In this document: one piece after another, positions 26,201 through 30,990 of the stretch | Position numbering within the stretch: position 1 is the first letter of the stretch | How the letters are laid out: each line of letters opens with the position of its first letter | Source of the DNA: Coemansia sp. RSA 1804 | Lineage: Eukaryota > Kickxellomycota > Kickxellomycetes > Kickxellales > Kickxellaceae | Assembly: GCA_027578815.1 (NCBI GenBank) | Contig: JANBTH010000142.1 | Location: forward strand, 1 to 30,990 | DNA: 30,990 nucleotides | Direction: 5' to 3' | Position numbers and translations under genes: made by a program | The notes under the pieces: generated by a model | Seen by the model: the letters and a program-made list of their open reading frames with translations, nothing else | The model's database searches: none | What the model was told of the DNA's origin: nothing

Positions 26201-27128
26201 CGCGAAGAGCCGGGCGTTGGCACTGGAGAAGTTCGAGTTTCTGGGAGCAGTGATTGGGAAGGCTCTTTATGAGGGCGTGCTGGTTGACGTGCCGTTTGCG
26301 CAGTTCTTTATTGGCGAGTGTCTGAACCAGCTGCCCGGGTTCAACGATCTCCCAACGCTTGACGAGGACCTGTATCGTGGGCTTGTTGCGCTAAAGAACT
26401 ACCAGGTCACCGAAACGCAGCCCAGGGCAAGTGGAAGTAGCAGTGGCGGCAGGTTTGATGGTGCTGACGAAGAGGACGAGATATACAGGGTCTTTGGGCT
26501 GGACTTTACGGTCACCGTCAACACGCGAGACGGCACCGCTCCACGGACCGTTCCGCTGGTTCCCAAGGGCGAGACAGTCAAAGTGACGGCTCAGAACAGA
26601 CTGCTCTATCTGGACCTCATCGCGCAGTACAAGCTCGTCAAGCAGATCGAGGCGCCAACGCGGGCGTTCATGGCGGGCCTGCACGCCATTGTCCCGCCGG
26701 TCTGGCTGCGGCTGCTGTTTGCGTCGCCGCTGGAGCTGTCGCGGCTGCTGTGCGGCGATTCCGGTGCCATCGACGTGGCCGACTGGAAACGCAACACCGT
26801 CTACGAGGGCGCGTACCGCGAGCAAGGCAGCAGCCATCCGACGATCGTTGCGTTCTGGGACGTTGTGGAAAACAGGTTCAGCGAGACCCAGCGCCGAAAG
26901 CTATGCAAGTTCGCCACGAGCTGCGAGCGTCCGCCGCTCCTGGGCTTTGCCGAGCTCAACCCCCGGTTCTGCATCAGCGGCACTAGCGTCGAGGAAGAGA
27001 GGTCCCGTCTGCCGAGCGCGTCCACCTGCGTCAATCTCCTCAAGATGCCGCCGTACGGCTCGCCCCGGATCCTCTGGGACAAGCTGACAACGGCAATCGA
27101 ATCCAACTCTGGGTTCCTTCTGTCTTAA
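23289..27128 (+). CDS. HUL5: HECT E3 ubiquitin ligase, HUL5/UBE3C type (1279 aa)
   Basis: Hul5/UBE3C is a proteasome-associated E3/E4 ligase that extends ubiquitin chains on stalled or misfolded substrates. The N-terminus MFGFQGDFRKQRNINLGGNR followed by a Glu/Arg helix and AAMFIQHFISG (IQ-like, residues about 57-70) is diagnostic for this family. The middle is helical and poorly conserved, with an acidic Ser/Asp insert (about 630-665) and a Gln-rich stretch (about 780-795). The HECT domain spans about 915-1279: QIEFEDRYGMPEAGIDGGGL, EFLGAVIGKALYEGVLVDVP and the catalytic cysteine C1247 in STCVNLLKMPPY, with the required C-terminal hydrophobic tail (GFLLS). The first ATG is at 23289; upstream in-frame sequence is leader. 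Single exon. It converges with the eL8 gene (210 bp). Confidence 0.96.
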   Translation: MFGFQGDFRKQRNINLGGNRRNGAARSNTQSVLNKAHEEREKREQERRKQKAAMFIQHFISGHQDTAKWRHRMRCSLDLSCLDAVSPQKLDALYSTLLGFVSYYSGSAQDIDTHSRILHLLFDTDTNSAGNRSLSRYSKIVSFLALQHDSPLSVSSQKWAQLLSKLLGLPMKVRYNRNGDNAQQIDAPMLLNSILQASAVDNKRSNSQTDNNRIEFAECLLTSLVVSHKLYPFLTRCISTSKRHAGDNTTELAINVSVLPMAFTSLKDKVVLYFAQWILSIPGLPTKIGVRGVTSLSRAHVPWSALARSVKRVAETWHQNLQRDPGFVDEIAQSVIFEKKPSSSIALPLVAISMLGNLTAFVLPQLSHTEKPTAESTDIDMTFIDACAACARTVPVCDLFEPKKTLSTSDSIGYNLVRVVDPLALKWLNSVFSTQVLRLLVDASCHGGSTYSSTAEELLLMFIQRWGVTINRAVVDNIFQAVDIRTIGWRAVLQDQKFVEDFAGAYVTVRIIKGHNLVKFQLLCEVLNRQLQSIGDDELFSQEMSLPVDEIKIVARICRNTAFALYWSQETSGALVHLREISAELTRQLFVRDMRHKFVDDKFWLMPPSLLEMSSFADTVVEDPMFLPDSSSAEDGGSDDSDSDMYSDESDADSDDVTSALASASTSRGAHAPNSQFGRLVNTYSQIAHKRQGHIGRTVITPRIAVLKNIPFVVPFNDRVRLFHALVNRDRASIGLASLGNGMNASPYGRFPSTHATIRRGHVFDDGFHALYPVLSGRPVSEVQQQQEQEQQRARPFSQQASGRNIVNRAASDAAQTATRQDLPFSAPDEQQRPIAQVQVPGSRGFDIVSWPFEQNMAQGWNGSSVGDMLDPNDPFEFARRAENQAAAMQTMASLGRLDRATRINIFKQRMQIEFEDRYGMPEAGIDGGGLFKEFLTSLIQEAFSPQMELFSETRQNSLYPSPNAVTQGDSAKSRALALEKFEFLGAVIGKALYEGVLVDVPFAQFFIGECLNQLPGFNDLPTLDEDLYRGLVALKNYQVTETQPRASGSSSGGRFDGADEEDEIYRVFGLDFTVTVNTRDGTAPRTVPLVPKGETVKVTAQNRLLYLDLIAQYKLVKQIEAPTRAFMAGLHAIVPPVWLRLLFASPLELSRLLCGDSGAIDVADWKRNTVYEGAYREQGSSHPTIVAFWDVVENRFSETQRRKLCKFATSCERPPLLGFAELNPRFCISGTSVEEERSRLPSASTCVNLLKMPPYGSPRILWDKLTTAIESNSGFLLS

Positions 27129-27338
27129 AGATATAGATTATGACTTTTGGCATTTGCAGTATGTAAAGAAAATGAGTTTTGCTTGTATTTATTTTGTAAT
27201 AACATGTAAGCGCAAAAGGGGGAGCGAGACAGAGCTTAACTGGGGAATAGAGAGAGGTTTTATACAAAATAAAGGGCAAGCAAACAGAATAAACGAAAGC
27301 AACTAAGTGTTTCCTACATTTCGTTCACATTTTTTTCT

Positions 27339-28581
27339 TTACTTCAGCTTGACCTGGCGAGCATCGGCGGCCTCACGCTTGGTGGTCTTGGCAACGGACT
27401 TGGAGCCCATGATACCACCACCCCAGGTGCGGCGGACGTCCTCCTTGTCGGCAAAGTTGGCGTTGGCAGCCGAGACGAGCGAAGCAAGAGCCTGCTTGTC
27501 CTCGGGCTTGACGTCAACGAGCGCAAGGGCGGTGGCGGTCTTCTGGTGGACGACGGTGCCAAGACGGGCCTTGCCCTTGACGATGCAGTAGGGGACGCCC
27601 ATCTTGCGGCAGAGAGCAGGGAGCCAGATGACGATCTATCAGAGTACAGTTCATACAAGCGAGGTGGAATTTGCCAAATGCGAATGCAAAGTCCTCCCGA
27701 AAAATGTATTCACAAAGAGATTGTGGAGTATGGTTAGTTACATAAATATACACGCATTGTTGCTTACCTTTTCCCTTCCAGCAACAGCAAAAGAAAGAAT
27801 GAAATGAAAAGAAGCGGGTCATTCGAGATGAGCCAAGCCAAATTTCCTCATTCCATTCTTCTCATGCGTGCTTCTGGCTTTGAAAAAAGCTTGTAAAACT
27901 CTCCCCCAAAACTGCCTTGCACAACGGAACTGTACAGAGAAGTATAGAGAGGAGTAGGGAAAATGGGTCATCGCACAAATGCTTCATGCGGGCAGCATCA
28001 GTCAACTAAGGAGGATGCCACCCGCACGAAAAGCAAATGTACTAGTCATTGCCGACAAACACGGATTTGTCACAGAACTTTACCTCAATGGGGTCAACGT
28101 CATTGGCAATGACAACAAGCTGGGCCTTCTTGGATTCGACAAGCGAGGTAATATGGTTGATACCGTACTTGACGACCGAGGGCTTCTCGGACTCCTGCTG
28201 CTTCTGGCCGGCAGCAACCTTCTCGGCCTGGGCGGTCAGACGGGTCTTCTTCTCCTGCTTGGTCTCGGGGCGGTACTTGGACAGGAGCTTGAACAGCTGG
28301 ACGGCGGTGTTGCGGTCGGCGGTCTGCGTGAACTGGTTGATGGCCGGGGGAACCTTCAGGCGCATGCGCAGGATCTTGCGCTGGCGCTGGAGGAGCACGT
28401 ACTTGGGCCACTTGACGAAGCGGGTCAGGTCGGTGCGTGGCTGGATGTCCTGGCCGATGCCGAAGGAGCGTGGGCGGCGCTCAAACAGCGGCTCGGTGGT
28501 CTTGTCCTTGCCGGCCTTGGTGTTGCGGACGTTGTAGGGCAGAGCGGCAACCTTGCGCTTGGCGGTCTTCTGGGGAGCCAT
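27339..28581 (-). CDS. RPL8: 60S ribosomal protein eL8 (L7a/L8), 264 aa, one intron
   Basis: Exon 1 is 28084-28581 (166 codons), exon 2 27339-27635; the 448-nt intron (GTAAAG..GATAG) lies between codons. Exon 1 runs MAPQKTAKRKVAALPYNVRN to ...VVIANDVDPIE, and exon 2 restores IVIWLPALCRKMGVPYCIVK GKARLG, the L7Ae RNA-binding loop region. The eukaryotic N-terminal extension (KTTEPLFERRPRSFGIGQDI, DLTRFVKWPKYVLLQRQRKI) is intact. At 264 aa it matches the human protein (266). The protein binds 25S rRNA in the large subunit. No clear C/D or H/ACA snoRNA was found in the intron, although introns of this gene carry them in other eukaryotes. It is divergent from the aconitase gene. Confidence 0.96.
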
Positions 28582-29122
28582 TGTCTGATCGATGGATGTT
28601 CCTTTTTTTTGGTCTTTGGATCCTAGGGGGAATGGATGCGACTTGCTCAAGATCAGAAAAAGCAATAAAGCAAAGATGGAATGGAGAGAGAAAGGATTCG
28701 CTTTTGTCTTTTCGCTCTCTGGATGCGCTAATATCGTCCTGCTGTCTCTGGTTGTTTTCTCGTGTCGAATCCATTCAGCACTGGTTTTTTCATGCTGTGA
28801 TGAAAAAAAAGTAAAAAAATTTTGTCGCTCAGTTCGACTCGCTTGCGAATCGGCGCGATCAAGGGCAAAAGCCTCATGCACGAATGCTTTGATTAACGAG
28901 CCGCCGCTTTTGGGATTGGTACCTGAAACTGGCAGCGGATTGTCTCTTCTCCGCTATTTCGGCTCAACTGTAACTTTTTTCTTTATCTTCAAACAGCCAA
29001 AGATCAGTTGAGATTTTTTTACTTTCTTTTTTTGCTCTCATCTGCCAACGACTCCCTCTTTCCTTGTCTGTTGTCTGGATAATAGCAAGGTGTTGAACAT
29101 ATAAGCTACAGTCGTATACACA
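28582..29122. other. Divergent promoter region (eL8 / aconitase)
   Basis: 541 bp between two divergent starts with poly-T and CT-rich tracts, especially 28965-29070. Short ORFs occur on both strands but none shows protein-like features. No CACGTG site is present, unlike four other promoter regions here. Confidence 0.6.
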
Positions 29123-30990
29123 ATGTTCCGGCAGAAGGCCATCGGCTCGGCGTTTCGACATTACGCATCAGTCGCAGCAGCGGCGTCCAAAGGCGGGCCA
29201 CAGCCACGGGCATCGGTGCCCGACTACGGACTGTTTGCCAGCCGCCTGGCAAAGGCACGGGCCACGATTCTCGAGGGCAAACCGCTGACGCTGGCGCAGA
29301 AGATCTTGTACGCACATCTGCACGACGTAAGTAAAATGACGAGCGCACCGGTCCCCGGAGAGACTTATCTGAAGCTGTCGCCCGACCGCGTGGCAATGCA
29401 GGACGCATCGGCGCAGATGGCGATTCTCCAGTTCATGCTGTCTGGGATGAACCAGACGGCGGTGCCGACGTCGATCCACTGTGACCACTTGGTGGAGGCG
29501 TACGAGGGCGCGGATCTGGATGTTGCGCGTAGCTGGCAAACCAGTCGCGAGATCTACGAGTTCCTGCAGGCGGCTTCGGAGAAGTACGGAATTGCGTTCT
29601 GGAGACCCGGGAGCGGGATCATCCACCAGCTGGTGCTGGAGAACTACGCGGCGCCCGGTACGCTGATGCTGGGCACCGACTCGCACACGCCCAACGCCGG
29701 AGGACTGGGCATGCTGGCGATTGGCGTGGGCGGTGCTGACGCTGTTGACGCAATGGCGGCGATTCCGTGGGAGCTCAAGGCGCCGCGCGTACTGGGTGTG
29801 CATCTGCGCGGCTCGCTGCATCGGTGGGGAAGTCCCAAGGACGTGATTCTGGAGCTTGCCGGCAAGCTGACTGTGCGCGGCGGCACCGGATACATCGTCG
29901 AGTACTTTGGCCGGGGTGTGGAGTCGCTTTCGTGCACGGGCATGGCCACCATCTGCAACATGGGTGCCGAGGTCGGTGCCACGACGTCGGTGTTCCCGTA
30001 CACAGACTCGATGGCGCGGTATCTGGCGGCCACTAAACGCGCCGACATCGCCGATGCCGCTGGTGCGCAGCGCGCCTCGTACCTAACGGCTGATCCTGAG
30101 GTGGCTGCTGACCCGGCCATGTTCTACGACGAGATCGTGGAGATCGATCTCGACAAGCTGGAGCCCGGCTACAACGGCCCAGCCACGCCCGATCTGCACA
30201 CGCCGCGGTCGCTGATGGCCAAGGCTGTGGCTGACCAGGGCTGGACCGACAACGTCAGTGCTGCGCTCATCGGATCGTGCACAAATTCGTCGTACCAGGA
30301 TCTGTCGCGCGCAGCATCGCTTGCTAGACAGGCGTCGGCACGCGGTGTGCGTGTGGCCGAGCGAACTGAGTTCCTGGTCAGTCCTGGCAGCGAGCAGATC
30401 AGGGCCACCATGGAGCGTGACGGCATCCAGAAGGCCTTTGAGGACATTGGCGCCAAGGTGCTGGCCAACGCCTGCGGACCGTGCATTGGCCAGTGGAACA
30501 GAGACGAAAACCCGCTGGTCAAGACACGCGCGACCAACTCTATCGTGTCCAGCTTCAACCGCAACTTCCGCGCGCGCAACGACGGAAACCCGAACACAAT
30601 GAACTTTTTGACGTCGCCCGAGATGGTGCTTGCGGCGGCGCTCAGCGGCCGTCTGTCGTTCAACCCGCTGACCGATGCGCTGCAGGACGCCCAGGGCAAC
30701 GAGTTCCGGCTGGAGCCGCCCACCGGAGACGAGCTGCCACACGACGGATACGCGGCCGGGCGCGACGAGTACCAGCCGCTTCTGCGCCACGACCCCGCCA
30801 AGGACATCCCGATTTCGCGGTCCTCCACGCGGCTGCAGACCCTTGCACCCTTTGCTCCGTGGGATGGCAGCGAGTTCGCCGACACGCGCGTGCTGGTTGT
30901 GGTGAAGGGAAAGTGCACCACCGACCACATCTCCGCCGCCGGCAAATGGCTCAAGTACAAGGGCCATCTGGAGAACCTCGCGCGCAACAC
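29123..30990 (+). CDS. ACO2: Aconitate hydratase, mitochondrial, Aco2-like (partial, cut by window end)
   Basis: The frame opens at ATG 29123 and is uninterrupted to the window end (622 codons). The N-terminus MFRQKAIGSAFRHYASVAAA is a basic mitochondrial targeting sequence. Core motifs: YLKLSPDRVAMQDASAQMAI, HCDHLVEAYEG, GTDSHTPNAGGLGMLAIGVG GADAVD, and the 4Fe-4S cysteines C386 (IGSCTNSS), C451 and C454 (NACGPCIGQW). SFNRNFRARNDG and KGKCTTDHISAAGKWLKYKG follow. QWNR after the cysteines and TMNFL suggest the fungal Aco2 branch, which in yeast aids homocitrate dehydration in lysine synthesis, rather than Aco1; this sub-assignment is tentative. A GTAAGT at 29327 sits in the frame but the gene reads through. 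The swivel domain lies beyond the window. Confidence 0.93.
   Translation, partial: MFRQKAIGSAFRHYASVAAAASKGGPQPRASVPDYGLFASRLAKARATILEGKPLTLAQKILYAHLHDVSKMTSAPVPGETYLKLSPDRVAMQDASAQMAILQFMLSGMNQTAVPTSIHCDHLVEAYEGADLDVARSWQTSREIYEFLQAASEKYGIAFWRPGSGIIHQLVLENYAAPGTLMLGTDSHTPNAGGLGMLAIGVGGADAVDAMAAIPWELKAPRVLGVHLRGSLHRWGSPKDVILELAGKLTVRGGTGYIVEYFGRGVESLSCTGMATICNMGAEVGATTSVFPYTDSMARYLAATKRADIADAAGAQRASYLTADPEVAADPAMFYDEIVEIDLDKLEPGYNGPATPDLHTPRSLMAKAVADQGWTDNVSAALIGSCTNSSYQDLSRAASLARQASARGVRVAERTEFLVSPGSEQIRATMERDGIQKAFEDIGAKVLANACGPCIGQWNRDENPLVKTRATNSIVSSFNRNFRARNDGNPNTMNFLTSPEMVLAAALSGRLSFNPLTDALQDAQGNEFRLEPPTGDELPHDGYAAGRDEYQPLLRHDPAKDIPISRSSTRLQTLAPFAPWDGSEFADTRVLVVVKGKCTTDHISAAGKWLKYKGHLENLARN

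Noticed and set aside
30083..30967. 294- and 273-codon minus-strand ORFs antisense to aconitase
   Set aside because: Shadow frames of a conserved gene; no recognisable domains.

Overview
The window is nuclear DNA from a fungus. Its gene set is fungal or general eukaryotic: BNA1, Iml2/TTC39, an Ubx2/FAF2-type UBX protein, RPB11, a PIN-like carrier, ERG26-like, cytochrome c peroxidase, an SCOC/Slo1 protein, HUL5/UBE3C, ribosomal eL8 and a mitochondrial aconitase. Genes are short, compact and mostly intronless; the introns that can be placed use GT..AG. Some intergenic stretches are extremely AT-rich. An early-diverging fungus, perhaps Kickxellomycotina/Zoopagomycota, fits, but that placement is inference from general impression and not from any search.

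Layout. 0.2-1.1 kb: a tiny Cys-rich ORF converging on two tandem DUF1748-like paralogues. 1.3-5.2 kb: 3-hydroxyanthranilate dioxygenase and the Iml2-like protein. 5.2-7.6 kb: a first AT-rich island with two small low-complexity genes or gene remnants that share a promoter/leader but not their coding sequence; one carries a four-copy heptapeptide repeat. 7.7-18.0 kb: a gene-dense block (UBX protein, RPB11, PIN-like carrier, sterol/3beta-HSD dehydrogenase, CCP1, a nuclear acidic protein with three inferred exons, SCOC). Divergent pairs here share intergenic promoters, several with a CACGTG site. 18.0-23.3 kb: a second, 5-kb AT-rich island. It holds a same-strand array of four related tiny ORFs in different stages of decay, zinc-ribbon-like fragments and a cluster of inverted repeats. 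23.3-31.0 kb: HECT ligase HUL5/UBE3C, ribosomal protein eL8 with one intron, and an aconitase that runs off the right edge.

Functional themes: protein quality control (Iml2, UBX, HUL5), mitochondrial metabolism (CCP1, aconitase, perhaps the DUF1748 pair), NAD and sterol synthesis, and transcription/translation housekeeping. There is no operon-like logic. The unusual material is in the two AT-rich islands and in the acidic nuclear protein at 16.3-17.5 kb, whose N-terminus resembles NUCKS1/RAD51AP1. No rRNA, tRNA, CRISPR array or intact transposon was recognised. All gene starts are given at ATG codons; several reading frames stay open further upstream from non-ATG codons.
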